Shown piece after piece: positions 19,471 to 27,750 of a stretch of DNA of 64,000 nt (its first letter is position 1; the number at the start of each line of letters is the position of its first letter). The notes under the pieces were generated by a model. The model saw nothing but the letters and a program-made list of their open reading frames with translations. It was not told where the DNA came from and did not search any database. The stretch spans positions 1,387,001 to 1,451,000 of the forward strand of contig NZ_CP075175.1 of NCBI RefSeq assembly GCF_021223605.1, read 5' to 3'. The stretch is from Paenibacillus sp. 481. Lineage in GTDB: Bacteria; Bacillota; Bacilli; Paenibacillales; Paenibacillaceae. The translations under genes and the position numbers were made by a program.

Positions 19471-19824
19471 ATGGACATAGTTATTATTGTTGAAGGCAAA
19501 AATGACCGCAGTCGCTTGCGGCGACTCGTTAATGAGCACGTATACATCGTTTGTACGTACGGTACTTTAAGTACAGATCGAACAGAATCGCTACTTCGAG
19601 AAGTAGGTAGCCTGCCTGTCTATTTATTTATGGATAACGATGCTTCTGGCAAAAAAATTCGCGGAGTGCTAAGAGACGCGTTTCCTGACGCGGAGCATAT
19701 ATATACGAGACGAGGATATGCAGGTGTAGAAGGCACTCCAGACGAGTACCTTGTGCAAATGTTAGAAAAGGCAGGGCTAGAGGAGTATGTGATATACCCC
19801 GATCTAACCCCGCCTCTTGCCTAA
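19471..19824 (+). CDS. Toprim-domain protein (YusF-like)
   Basis: A 117-aa stand-alone Toprim fold. The catalytic Glu lies in IIVEGKNDRSRL and the paired acidic residues in YLFMDNDASGKKI, the metal-binding signature of topoisomerase/primase/OLD/M5 enzymes. The start at ATG 19471 follows AGGATGGTGA; the longer upstream frame lacks a site. Small Toprim proteins of Bacillales include YusF and the RNase M5 family; this one lacks the M5 C-terminal region. It could act on nucleic-acid phosphodiester bonds, but the role is not established. Confidence 0.8.
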   Translation: MDIVIIVEGKNDRSRLRRLVNEHVYIVCTYGTLSTDRTESLLREVGSLPVYLFMDNDASGKKIRGVLRDAFPDAEHIYTRRGYAGVEGTPDEYLVQMLEKAGLEEYVIYPDLTPPLA

Positions 19825-19846
19825 TTGCAGCTTGTGGTTGTAACCA

Positions 19847-20467
19847 TTATTTGATAATGCTCATAACATCTTTTACAATGCTCTCCGCCATCTGTGTTGG
19901 CGTAATGCTCACATCGTTAGCATTAATCAACTTACGAATTCGACCGTCCTGATCCACGAGCGTCACGTAGTTGGTATGCGTAAAGTTTCCGTCCTTGTCC
20001 TTAATCACTTTACTTCCGTTCTCGTCCATCATGTTCGCCGTTGCAGCTTCGTCGCCGCGCAAGAAGTACCAGCCAGATAAGTCAGCTTTGTTCTTTTGCG
20101 ACCACTCTTGCAACCTTTCGAGCGAATCGCGCTTCGGATCAAATGTAATGGAGACGATGTTGACATCCGTGCCAAAAACGCCCTTTTCCTTCAGCATGTC
20201 TTGCACTTGAGACAACATAAACGTTGTTGGTGGGCAGACGTCCGGACAGCTTGCAAAATAATAATAGAACAATTTCGCTTTGCCGTTCATGTCTTGCAGT
20301 GTAACCGTCTTTCCATCTACATTTTGCATCGAGAAGTCAGCAGCTTTCTTAATGACCGGTAACTCCGGTGTGCGAGGCCAATACAAATAGGCTGCCACTG
20401 CTGCAAAAATGACAACTAGTGTCATTAAAAAAATAGGTAATGGATAACGTTTTGCGAATTGTGCCAT
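19847..20467 (-). CDS. SCO1/SenC-type copper chaperone
   Basis: A membrane-anchored thioredoxin-fold protein (about 206 aa) needed in the family for delivering copper to the CuA centre of cytochrome c oxidase. One N-terminal helix (about 8-28) is followed by the Sco domain. The metal/thiol motif CPDVC is at C74 and C78 and the copper-ligand His is in FTHTNY (H164). ATG 20467 is preferred since GGGGGA lies inside the codons of the longer frame from 20482. It lies just after the heme O synthase gene on the same strand; both serve heme-copper oxidase assembly. Confidence 0.92.
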   Translation of the reverse strand: MAQFAKRYPLPIFLMTLVVIFAAVAAYLYWPRTPELPVIKKAADFSMQNVDGKTVTLQDMNGKAKLFYYYFASCPDVCPPTTFMLSQVQDMLKEKGVFGTDVNIVSITFDPKRDSLERLQEWSQKNKADLSGWYFLRGDEAATANMMDENGSKVIKDKDGNFTHTNYVTLVDQDGRIRKLINANDVSITPTQMAESIVKDVMSIIK

Positions 20468-20508
20468 CTTATAGTCCCCCATTTTTCGCTAACCGTTTAT
20501 TATTTTTA

Positions 20509-21438
20509 TTACTTACCTGTCGTATCTAAAATTAAAATAGCAAGTTGCAGCAACAGCACCGTGATGGACACCAAGAAGTTCTTTTTCGCCCACGCTGTCG
20601 TATCCTCCGCCTTAAAACCAGTCGTAATATGGTACAGCCAGTACAAATTAATCACAGTTCCTGCAATCGCATAAATGATGCCGACATACCCGTAACCATA
20701 AAACAGCCACGACAAGGGCAACAAACACGCAACATAAGGAAGCATCTGCCACTGCGTACGTCTAATCCCTTTCACTACGGGCAGCAATGGATAGCTAGCG
20801 GCACGGTATTCCTCCACTCGCCAAATCCCCAAAGCCCAGAAATGCGGCGGCTGCCAGAAAAATATTAGAGCAAAACATAATACGGCTCCAATATCGACCT
20901 GATTACTTACTGCAACGTAACCGATCACAGGCGGCATTGAGCCCGAGATAGCGCCTACTGAGGTACTCCATGTTGAGGAGCGCTTTAACCACAATGTGTA
21001 AATAACGACATAAACGAATACACCAACTACTCCGAACAAACCTGCAAGCGGATTAACAAGTAAAAATAGGACAGCAAGCCCTACGATCCCTAGCGCGATT
21101 GCGTACATCAGAACAACATAAGGCTGTAATCGTCCTGAAGGTAACGCACGATTACGTGTCCGTTCCATTTTCAAGTCGAAGTCGCGATCGAGATAGTTAT
21201 TAAAAACAGTCGAGGATGCCATTGTAAGTGTGGTGCCGATAAGCATCCACAGCAAGGTCATCCAAGGAATGTCCCATTTGGCTGCCACCCAGAAGCCCGC
21301 AAACGCTGCCATTAAGTTGGAGCGTATAATTCCAGGCTTCGTTAACAGAATAAGCTCCCTCAATAATCCGGACCGCATCGGTTCCGGTGAAACTATAACG
21401 GAATCTGAAGGAGCCCGATAGCTGATCTGTTTTTCCAC
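20509..21438 (-). CDS. ctaB: Protoheme IX farnesyltransferase (heme O synthase)
   Basis: A 309-aa UbiA-family prenyltransferase that would transfer a farnesyl group to heme B, giving heme O for terminal oxidases. Motif I is NNYLDRDFDLKMERTRNR (Asp-rich, Mg-diphosphate binding). The second Asp-rich loop is replaced by the usual CtaB segment WLKRSSTWS. About nine membrane helices are seen. GTG 21438 is the start, behind AAGGAGG. The downstream Sco gene supports the assignment. No other cta genes lie in the window, so the oxidase itself is encoded elsewhere. Confidence 0.93.
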   Translation of the reverse strand: MEKQISYRAPSDSVIVSPEPMRSGLLRELILLTKPGIIRSNLMAAFAGFWVAAKWDIPWMTLLWMLIGTTLTMASSTVFNNYLDRDFDLKMERTRNRALPSGRLQPYVVLMYAIALGIVGLAVLFLLVNPLAGLFGVVGVFVYVVIYTLWLKRSSTWSTSVGAISGSMPPVIGYVAVSNQVDIGAVLCFALIFFWQPPHFWALGIWRVEEYRAASYPLLPVVKGIRRTQWQMLPYVACLLPLSWLFYGYGYVGIIYAIAGTVINLYWLYHITTGFKAEDTTAWAKKNFLVSITVLLLQLAILILDTTGK

Positions 21439-21639
21439 GTGACCCGTTCCTCCTTGTTGTGTTCAAAAAAACATGCAGAAAATCCACTCCGATTGTCCTG
21501 CTGTATTTTTAATCATAGCAAAAATGCCCAACGCGTGACAATGACCCCGCAAATCGTTCATCAATTTGACAACCGATTGCATACGAATTGATGCCGTTTT
21601 GTTCACACATCTGACATTTTTAAAAAAATAATGTCGATC

Positions 21640-21930
21640 TTATATGCTGTTGAGCTGCTGGAACTCCCAAATATGTAGCTTGGACTTCCCACCTGGAATG
21701 CAGGCAGTCACCTGATCCCACTCGCTCGTTTCTTCTAATCTTAATGTTTTTATACGTATGTAATCCTCAGAGGTCGTATTCAGCCATTGTTCGACAAAGA
21801 CGTTCGGCTGATCCGTTCCTTCATACCATAGAACATCTTGCTTATATTGAAGCAACTGTTTCATGATGCTCAAATACGACTCTCGTTGCTCCGGATTGAT
21901 CCGATATTCAACAAACACGATTCGACTCAT
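21640..21930 (-). CDS. Small uncharacterised protein, possibly a dimeric alpha/beta barrel
   Basis: A 96-aa soluble protein beginning SRIVFVEYRINPEQRESYLS. The beta-alpha-beta look with Trp/Tyr-rich strands resembles ABM or NIPSNAP-like ferredoxin folds, but I cannot name a family. ATG 21930 follows GAGGAAG. It stands alone between ctaB and a divergently transcribed membrane gene. The codon pattern is like its neighbours, so it is probably a real gene. Confidence 0.6.
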   Translation of the reverse strand: MSRIVFVEYRINPEQRESYLSIMKQLLQYKQDVLWYEGTDQPNVFVEQWLNTTSEDYIRIKTLRLEETSEWDQVTACIPGGKSKLHIWEFQQLNSI

Positions 21931-22021
21931 CCTCTATGTCTTCCTCTCTTTATTTATTTAACCCCCGTCATAATTTGGAACAATATCGCTCACAATACAC
22001 TATGTAGGAGGTGTTGTAAAG

Positions 22022-23005
22022 GTGGACACCGGAACCCATTTTGTCGTCGGTCTCGGTCTGGCGGGTTTATCGCAAATCGACCCTGTTGTGGCTACACATT
22101 CCGCCACGGCTGGGGCTGTATTTCTGGGCGTCATACTAGGCTCGCAAGCTCCGGACTTTGATACGGCGCTCCGTTTAAAAAGCAACACGCTCTATGTTAG
22201 ACACCATCGTGGCTTCTCACACTCCATTCCGATGCTGTTCGTATGGACATTGCTCATCGCTGGCGTACTAACATGGGCGTTTGCAGGCTCATCCTTTCTC
22301 CATGTAGCGGGCTGGACGGGGCTAGCCGTCTGTTTGCACGTATTTATGGATATGTTCAACACATACGGCACACAAGCTGCTCGCCCTTTTTCAGAGCGCT
22401 GGATTTCGTGGAACATTATCTCCATATTCGACCCGTTTATTTTTGTAACCCATGTAACTGCGGTTGCACTGTGGGTGTTCGGACTAGCGGCACCGCGCAT
22501 TATTTTTCCGACGTTGTACCTGTTACTTGCCGTTTATTACGTATGGCGGACGCTCGCACATCGCCATTTATTGCGCAAGCTACCCACGTTGGATGCGGAA
22601 TTCCGTGCTGGTGAGACGTATACGTTAATTCCGACCGTGTCCATGACGAACTGGAACATCGTTAAACATTGTCATAACGGCGCATTTCGGATCGGAAACT
22701 TGAAACAGCGGAATTTGCAATGGTTTGAAACGGCAAAATGCGATCAGCACCCAGCCGTCGAGGCATCTAAACAGCATTCATGTGTGCAAGCGCTGCTCTA
22801 TTTCACTAGGTACGCTTGTGCAACTGTGCAAGAAACGGATTACGGCTATGCTGTACGCTGGGTCGATGTGCGTTATCGCCATCGCAAACAATATCCGTTT
22901 GTCGCCGTCGTATTGATGAATAAGCGTTACGACACGCTCGATTATTATATTGGCTGGATTAGCAATGAAAAAATGCAGCAGCGATATGGATTAGAAATGA
23001 AATAA
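22022..23005 (+). CDS. YfhP/YdjM-type membrane-bound metal-dependent hydrolase
   Basis: A 327-aa protein. The N-terminal 190 residues form the DUF457 membrane domain with the conserved metal-ligand pattern: TGTHFVVG, APDFDT, HHRGFSHS and HVFMDMFNTYGT (several His and Asp). About five membrane helices are present. The C-terminal 130 residues are soluble and less conserved. GTG 22022 is the start, behind AGGAGGT. B. subtilis YfhP is the closest named protein I recall; YdjM relatives are SOS-linked. The biochemical substrate is unknown. Confidence 0.82.
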   Translation: MDTGTHFVVGLGLAGLSQIDPVVATHSATAGAVFLGVILGSQAPDFDTALRLKSNTLYVRHHRGFSHSIPMLFVWTLLIAGVLTWAFAGSSFLHVAGWTGLAVCLHVFMDMFNTYGTQAARPFSERWISWNIISIFDPFIFVTHVTAVALWVFGLAAPRIIFPTLYLLLAVYYVWRTLAHRHLLRKLPTLDAEFRAGETYTLIPTVSMTNWNIVKHCHNGAFRIGNLKQRNLQWFETAKCDQHPAVEASKQHSCVQALLYFTRYACATVQETDYGYAVRWVDVRYRHRKQYPFVAVVLMNKRYDTLDYYIGWISNEKMQQRYGLEMK

Positions 23006-23031
23006 GGGATGGCATCATGCCATCCCTTTTT
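23004..23031 (+). terminator. Terminator after the YfhP-like gene
   Basis: Perfect 12-bp arms AAGGGATGGCAT/ATGCCATCCCTT followed by a T run; the stem starts within the stop codon. It is symmetrical enough to work also for the convergent VanZ-like gene. Confidence 0.9.
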
Positions 23032-23093
23032 CACATATTCGTGTACAGAACAGGGTGATAAGCCTGTGTGATACGCTTAAATTTAAGTTTGTA

Positions 23094-23603
23094 TTATTGA
23101 GACGAGTGCATGCTAACAGGGGTGGACGACGAATGTAAGCCGAGCTTATTTGCCAGCCATTTTCCAAGCATAAATCCGCAAAGACCACCGATACTGTTCA
23201 AAATAATATCATCAATATCAAATACACCGATCTGGGACAAACCTTGAATAAATTCAACACCGATAATGATGCTGAGCAAAAATAAGGCAAACACAATAAA
23301 GCGATTCCAACATTTCCACAACAAAGGCAAGCATACACCAAACGGGAAAAATAAAAGCAAGTTGCCGTATAAATTTTTGTAGGCAAATTGTTTCTGGACT
23401 AAAATGTATCTCTCTATTGTTCGAAACGGTGTTAAATTAGAGCGGATATGTGAGAAGTCGTTCCATAGCCACTGCTCATAATCGAGCAGTACTGATGCAC
23501 CTTCGCGGAACAACAGCAATTTAGCGATAATAGCGAGATAAATAAAAAAACTGGATACTAATAGCCTGCGCAGCCAACGATTGCTTACTTGATACATCCC
23601 CAT
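23094..23603 (-). CDS. VanZ-like family membrane protein
   Basis: A 169-aa protein with four or five membrane helices. The VanZ-like hallmarks are present: NLLLFFPFGVCLPLL, a Glu in GVEFIQ, and FDIDDIILNSIGGLCGFMLG near the C-terminus. VanZ homologues confer low-level teicoplanin resistance in one known case and are otherwise uncharacterised envelope proteins. It is transcribed toward the YfhP-like gene. Confidence 0.85.
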   Translation of the reverse strand: MGMYQVSNRWLRRLLVSSFFIYLAIIAKLLLFREGASVLLDYEQWLWNDFSHIRSNLTPFRTIERYILVQKQFAYKNLYGNLLLFFPFGVCLPLLWKCWNRFIVFALFLLSIIIGVEFIQGLSQIGVFDIDDIILNSIGGLCGFMLGKWLANKLGLHSSSTPVSMHSSQ

Positions 23604-23718
23604 TTCTCCAAACTAAACATTATGTATTCCTTTATGTTACCACTGTTAATGAAGAAATGAAAATTTATGAGTGTATGAATGAGTATGCATACGTATCGTT
23701 AGGCTCATTTTCGGAAAT

Positions 23719-23754
23719 TAAAAAAGCTGTTCCGCGCGCAGGAACAGCTTTTTG
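23719..23754 (-). terminator. Terminator of the first SASP gene
   Basis: Arms AAGCTGTTCC and GGAACAGCTT around GCGCGC, with a T run on the minus strand, about 20 bp after the SASP stop. Confidence 0.92.
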
Positions 23755-23771
23755 TGTGGTTTGCTATAAAA

Positions 23772-23993
23772 TTAGCGTCCAGCACCGCCGGACAACGATT
23801 GCTCGGCAATTTGGACAAGTCGCTTCGTAATAAAGCCTCCGATGGAGCCAGTATCACGAGTCGTATAGTTGCCATAGTAGCCATCTTGCGGAATTGGGAT
23901 ACCCAATTCCTGAGCAATTTCATACTTCAATTGCTGCAGGGCAGCAGTTGCTTGTGGAACAACCAAGTTATTCGAACGAGATTGATTGGACAT
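23772..23993 (-). CDS. Alpha/beta-type small acid-soluble spore protein
   Basis: A 73-aa DNA-coating spore protein. The germination-protease region is KYEIAQELGI, followed by the family motif GYYGNYTTRDTGSIGG and the C-terminal TKRLVQIAEQ. These proteins bind DNA in the forespore, hold it in an A-like form and give UV resistance. The start MSNQSRSNNLV follows GGGAGA. The protein is nearly identical to the second SASP in this window apart from both termini. Only a weak sigma-G-like promoter could be proposed upstream. Confidence 0.96.
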   Translation of the reverse strand: MSNQSRSNNLVVPQATAALQQLKYEIAQELGIPIPQDGYYGNYTTRDTGSIGGFITKRLVQIAEQSLSGGAGR

Positions 23994-24141
23994 AAAAGAA
24001 AATCTCCCTTCACAATGGCGGTTCTAATTGTTGCTGCAAGCTTGCAAACTTATTTTATCCGTTTCGCAACATGTTATACTAAAGAAAACGCCATCATCAG
24101 AAAATGTAAGGGAATGTCCTAATCGCAGTGAAGGAGAGATC

Positions 24142-24345
24142 ATGATGAGTAAAGGGTTAGCCCTTTGGTTTGCTTGCTCGACAATCGTACTACTAACAGC
24201 GCTGTCGATAACGATTAGCCACAATGGCTGGCTTGCGTTGTTGTTCGGTGTGCTCGCCTTTTGCAACACTGGCTTCGGATTTGCCGTTAAGGCAAAACAG
24301 CGCAGGCGCGCAGAAGCACAAGCGCAAAGTCAAGAACAGGCCTAA
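24142..24345 (+). CDS. Small hypothetical two-helix membrane protein
   Basis: A 67-aa protein with two membrane helices (about 5-25 and 30-48) joined by a short turn, then a basic/Gln-rich tail KQRRRAEAQAQSQEQ. ATG 24142 follows AAGGAGAG; the upstream part of the longer frame has no ribosome site. The family is not recognised. It is divergent from the SASP gene and convergent with trpS. Confidence 0.6.
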   Translation: MMSKGLALWFACSTIVLLTALSITISHNGWLALLFGVLAFCNTGFGFAVKAKQRRRAEAQAQSQEQA

Positions 24346-24402
24346 AAGGATGAGGTTACATACATGGAGTGCTTGCCGACTTCATGAGCGACGTGTCGCA
24401 AA

Positions 24403-24447
24403 GTAAGGGTGCAGCATGGTACCTTTTCAGACCACTTGCACCCTTAC
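24403..24447. terminator. Strong inverted repeat between convergent genes
   Basis: Exact 11-bp arms GTAAGGGTGCA (24403-24413) and TGCACCCTTAC (24437-24447) with a 23-nt loop. It lies between the stops of the small membrane gene and trpS, so a two-way terminator is likely, although neither side has a long T run. Confidence 0.5.
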
Positions 24448-24505
24448 ATTCACTCTACGTCTTGCATCTATAAGCTTCGTTAAGCGAGTTCTTCGTACAC
24501 GCAGC

Positions 24506-25498
24506 TTAACGCGGCATTACAAAGCCCATGCGACGCTTCACTTCATCAAGCGTTTGTTGCGCAGCCGCTTGGGCACGCTCCGCGCCACTTTTCAATACAT
24601 CGTGCAGTTCGCCAGATTTGCGAACCTCGTGATAACGCGCTTGCAGCGGTTCAATGAATGATGCTACTTGCTCTGCCAAGTCCTTTTTAAATGGCCCGTA
24701 CATTTGGCCATCATATTTAGCTTCGATTTCAGCAATACTTAAGTCGGAAGTATGTGCATAAATGCTCATCAAGTTGCTAATTTCCGGCTTATTAATTGGA
24801 TCGTACTTAACGACAGCTTCCATATCCGTCTTCGCACGGCTAATCTTTTTGCGGATAACGGCTGGATCATCAAGTAAAGCGATCAAGCTGCCGGCAACCG
24901 CGCTGCTCTTGCTCATTTTTTTGGATGCATCGTCCAACGACATAATGCGCGCGCCTACTTCTGGAATGTATGGCTGCGGAACCGTGAAGAAGTCCCCGAA
25001 GCGATGATTGAAACGATTCGCCAAGTCGCGTGTCAATTCCAAGTGCTGCTTCTGGTCATCGCCAACCGGAATAAGGTCTGCGTTATAAATTAAAATATCA
25101 GCTGCCATGAGTGCCGGATATACGAACAAGCCTGCGCCAACCGAATCTTTGCCCTCTGACTTATCTTTAAACTGCGTCATGCGCTCCAACTCGCCCATAT
25201 AACTGATCGTCGTCATCAACCAGCCGAGTTCTGCGTGCTGTGGTACATGCGACTGCATAAAGATAGCTGCCTTGTTCGGATCAATACCTGCGGCAAGATA
25301 CAGGGCAGCAACTTGCTCTGACTGCTCATGCAAAGCTGCCGGCTCTTGCGCCACGGTTATAGCATGAAGGTCGACGATCATAAAAAAGCATTCATGGTCG
25401 TGCTGCAACTTCACAAAGTTCTGCATCGCTCCAATGTAATTACCAATCGTAAGCTGTCCACTTGGTTGAATACCAGACAATACTCTTTTCATGTTCAT
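24506..25498 (-). CDS. trpS: Tryptophanyl-tRNA synthetase
   Basis: A 330-aa class Ic aminoacyl-tRNA synthetase that charges tRNA-Trp with tryptophan. The HIGH-equivalent is TIGN at 17-20 within SGIQPSGQLTIGNY. KMSKS is at 194-198, and DDQKQHLELTRDLA is the usual conserved helix. ATG 25498 or ATG 25492 could start it; AAGGAG is 4 or 10 bases away respectively. It is expressed from a T-box leader with a Trp specifier codon, so uncharged tRNA-Trp should raise transcription. An unusual heptamer array lies between the T-box terminator and the ribosome site. Confidence 0.97.
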   Translation of the reverse strand: MNMKRVLSGIQPSGQLTIGNYIGAMQNFVKLQHDHECFFMIVDLHAITVAQEPAALHEQSEQVAALYLAAGIDPNKAAIFMQSHVPQHAELGWLMTTISYMGELERMTQFKDKSEGKDSVGAGLFVYPALMAADILIYNADLIPVGDDQKQHLELTRDLANRFNHRFGDFFTVPQPYIPEVGARIMSLDDASKKMSKSSAVAGSLIALLDDPAVIRKKISRAKTDMEAVVKYDPINKPEISNLMSIYAHTSDLSIAEIEAKYDGQMYGPFKKDLAEQVASFIEPLQARYHEVRKSGELHDVLKSGAERAQAAAQQTLDEVKRRMGFVMPR

Positions 25499-25534
25499 AA
25501 CACTCCTTCAACAATTTATGATGTGCTTGCCTCA

Positions 25535-25716
25535 GCGTTGTGCGCTGTGCGTTGTGCGCTGTGCGTTGTGCGCTGTGCGTTGTGCGCTGTGCGTTGTGCG
25601 CTGTGCGTTGTGCGCTGTGCGTTGTGCGCTGTGCGTTGTGCGCTGTGCGTTGTGCGCTGTGCGTTGTGCGCTGTGCGTTGTGCGCTGTGCGTTGTGCGCT
25701 GTGCGCTGTGCGCTGT
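25535..25716 (-). repeat. 26 tandem heptamers in the trpS leader
   Basis: An uninterrupted run of 26 seven-base units. On the plus strand GCGTTGT and GCGCTGT alternate 12 times (a 14-bp period, 25535-25702), then two more GCGCTGT follow. It lies downstream of the T-box terminator and about 37 bp upstream of the trpS start, so it should be present in the read-through trpS mRNA as an A/C/G repeat without U. Frames across it are open only because of the repeat. Confidence 0.95.
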
Positions 25717-25778
25717 GCATCGAGCACACAACCTGCACATGCAACGCCAGCAAAGCCAAAACAACGTAAAAACAACGC

Positions 25779-26136
25779 AAAAAAGGCCTCTCTCCCAAAA
25801 GGGACGAAAGACCGTGGTACCACCCTCATTTGCTCACAGAACCACTTCTACACATTGTACATGCATACGTACGTGCAGTAGGTTGCATCCCAATAAACAT
25901 TCATGCACACCTATTCTGTGAACCTCTAACCCTTTAACGCAGGGATACGGCTAACCATACTTGCATCGACAGCTCGTTCTCGTTCAACCTGAACAAACTT
26001 ACCGCTTGCGTTCCTGTTCGCACTCCAAGGTCCATTCAGTCTTCGTATCCGCACCGATTCGCACCATCCATCGGCTCTCTGCAGCATCAAGCGAAGCTTA
26101 CTTGTCCTTATCATCGTTTTCATTCGATTTGTGTTA
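25779..26136 (-). promoter_or_regulatory. T-box riboswitch, tryptophan-specific, controlling trpS
   Basis: On the minus strand a T-box leader can be followed end to end. Stem I has GATAAGGACAAG and GAGAGCCGATGG elements, and the specifier loop is GAATGGACC with codon TGG at 26034-26032. The conserved T-box AGGGTGGTACCACGG is at 25826-25812. The competing intrinsic terminator is at 25813-25779 (GGUCUUUC/GAGAGGCC stem and six U). Uncharged tRNA-Trp would pair at TGG and at the T-box bulge and block the terminator. Confidence 0.95.
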
Positions 26137-26142
26137 GGCATT

Positions 26143-26171
26143 AGAATAACGAACTACATTCATTTTGTCAA
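26143..26171 (-). promoter_or_regulatory. Sigma-A promoter of the trpS leader
   Basis: A -35 TTGACA (26171-26166), a 17-bp spacer and a -10 TATTCT (26148-26143) on the minus strand, placing the start near 26136 just before stem I. Confidence 0.85.
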
Positions 26172-26245
26172 ATATTTGTTGCAGCACGATATGACACAGC
26201 TTAATCGTTCTGGTATCATTAAAGCAAAAAAAGGAGCTAAACCAT

Positions 26246-27220
26246 ATGTATCAGGTAACAAAAGGACAATGGAACGGCTACGAAACGATTATTTTGCATA
26301 GCGAAAAATTAGAGGCTACAGTGCTACCCGGCCTAGGCAATAATGTTATTCGCCTCTGGGATAAGATTGCGGAGCGTGAAGTGCTCCGCACGCCAGCAGA
26401 GCAAGATCTTGATTACTATATGACGAAGCCATATCACTTCGGAATTCCGATGCTAATGCCTCCTGGACGTATTCGTCGTGGACGTTTTACGTATGCAGGT
26501 GTGCAGTATCAATTCGACCAAAATACAGCGAATGACAACCACATCCACGGTCTGCACCGCACGCAAGCTTGGACAGTAACAGCAACCGAAACGACAGATA
26601 CACATAGTGCCGTTACTTGTGTGTTCAACACAGCTGACGACGCTGATTGGATGCGTCAATACCCAACCCCACTACAACTCACGATGACGATGACCTTATC
26701 CAACGGTACGCTAACACAAGCTTTAACAGTGACCAATAAAGGCGAGCAGCCTGCGCCATTCGGCTTCGGCACGCACACTTGGCTGCAAATTGATGGCGAA
26801 CCTGAGCGCTGGACCGTTAAGGTACCTGTAACAGGTATTTACGAGCTAGACGAAGAGCTAATTACGACTGGAACAACGGCACCTCTGGGCCAATATGAGC
26901 AGCTCATTAACGGTATGAACTTGAAAGGCACCGATTTTGATACGGTGTTTAGCAAAGGAGAGCACAAACCAGAAGCTTTATTAACGCGTGATGACGGCTA
27001 CACGATCCGCTATTCAGGCAACGAGCCGTACTTTAAACACTGGGTGCTGTATACGCGCGGTGTCGCAGAAGAAATCATTTGTATCGAGCCGTACACTTGG
27101 CTGACTGACGCACCAAATTTACCATTTGACGATGAAACGACCGGTCTTATCGATTTGAAACCTAACGAGCCGGTTACGCTTGTGTTGGACTTAAGCGTTC
27201 AACATGCTGAACAGAACTAA
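26246..27220 (+). CDS. Aldose 1-epimerase family protein
   Basis: A 324-aa protein of the galactose mutarotase fold, interconverting alpha and beta anomers of sugars. Conserved blocks are the PGLGNNVIRLWD strand, FGIPMLMPPGRIRRGRF (substrate arginine region), NHIHGLHR with the active-site His, FGFGTHTW with the second His, and a C-terminal Glu in EIICIEPYTW. ATG 26246 lies nine bases behind AAGGAG. It is divergent from trpS and monocistronic, with its own terminator. The sugar specificity is not evident. Confidence 0.88.
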   Translation: MYQVTKGQWNGYETIILHSEKLEATVLPGLGNNVIRLWDKIAEREVLRTPAEQDLDYYMTKPYHFGIPMLMPPGRIRRGRFTYAGVQYQFDQNTANDNHIHGLHRTQAWTVTATETTDTHSAVTCVFNTADDADWMRQYPTPLQLTMTMTLSNGTLTQALTVTNKGEQPAPFGFGTHTWLQIDGEPERWTVKVPVTGIYELDEELITTGTTAPLGQYEQLINGMNLKGTDFDTVFSKGEHKPEALLTRDDGYTIRYSGNEPYFKHWVLYTRGVAEEIICIEPYTWLTDAPNLPFDDETTGLIDLKPNEPVTLVLDLSVQHAEQN

Positions 27221-27270
27221 CTAATCAGCAACCCGCAACGATCCACTCACATGTTCATATCGTCATTCAA

Positions 27271-27309
27271 AATGCCAAGCGGAATCCAATTCCGACTTGG
27301 CATTATTTA
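27271..27309 (+). terminator. Terminator of the aldose epimerase gene
   Basis: Nine-base arms AATGCCAAG/CTTGGCATT extended by CGGAAT/ATTCCG, followed by ATTT, 50 bp after the stop. Confidence 0.85.
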
Positions 27310-27334
27310 CATGACCTCACCTTAACCTTTCCTC

Positions 27335-27363
27335 GCATATTTCCACTCTATCGACCCATAATA
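27335..27363 (+). promoter_or_regulatory. Sigma-G promoter of the second SASP gene
   Basis: GCATA at 27335-27339, a 17-bp spacer, then CATAATA at 27357-27363. This fits the forespore sigma-G consensus as I know it and lies 24 bp before the SASP start, ahead of a GGAGGTG site. Confidence 0.8.
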
Positions 27364-27386
27364 ACTATCACAAGGAGGTGAACAAC

Positions 27387-27620
27387 ATGCCTAACCAACA
27401 AGGTGGTAGCCGTTCGAACAACTTGGTTGTTCCACAAGCGACTGCAGCATTGCAACAATTGAAATATGAAATTGCGCAAGAGCTAGGTATTCCTATTCCG
27501 CAAGACGGATACTACGGAAACTACACTACGCGCGATACAGGTTCTATCGGTGGTTTCATTACGAAGCGCCTCGTCCAAATTGCAGAGCAGCAATTAGCAG
27601 GTGGCCGCTCTAGTCGTTAA
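27387..27620 (+). CDS. Alpha/beta-type small acid-soluble spore protein (second copy)
   Basis: A 77-aa SASP. It carries the same core as the copy at 23772-23993 (KYEIAQELGI, GYYGNYTTRDTGSIGG, TKRLVQIAEQ) with a different head (MPNQQGGSRSNN) and tail (QLAGGRSSR). ATG 27387 is eight bases behind GGAGG; a GTG at 27378 overlaps that site and is not used. It should be made only in the forespore from the sigma-G promoter directly upstream. Protein identity to the paralogue is very high while codons differ, pointing to purifying selection and not a recent duplication. Confidence 0.97.
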   Translation: MPNQQGGSRSNNLVVPQATAALQQLKYEIAQELGIPIPQDGYYGNYTTRDTGSIGGFITKRLVQIAEQQLAGGRSSR

Positions 27621-27668
27621 TCGCCAAACCTATTCGTGTCCATCTATACTTAGTATTAGCTAATGGCA

Positions 27669-27711
27669 AAGAAGCTCCCAACGTATTTACGCTGCGAGCT
27701 TCTTCGTTTTT
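27669..27711 (+). terminator. Terminator of the second SASP gene
   Basis: Arms AAGAAGCTC/GAGCTTCTT with an inner ACGT/GC pairing, followed by CGTTTTT, 50 bp after the stop. Confidence 0.85.
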
Positions 27712-27750
27712 ATGCAATGGCGACTGAATATGTATGTAAATAGCGTGAGT

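Noticed and set aside
25440-25921. Several overlapping open frames across the heptamer array (both strands)
   Set aside because: They are open only because the repeat lacks stop codons in these frames; they translate into monotonous heptads and cover the T-box leader.
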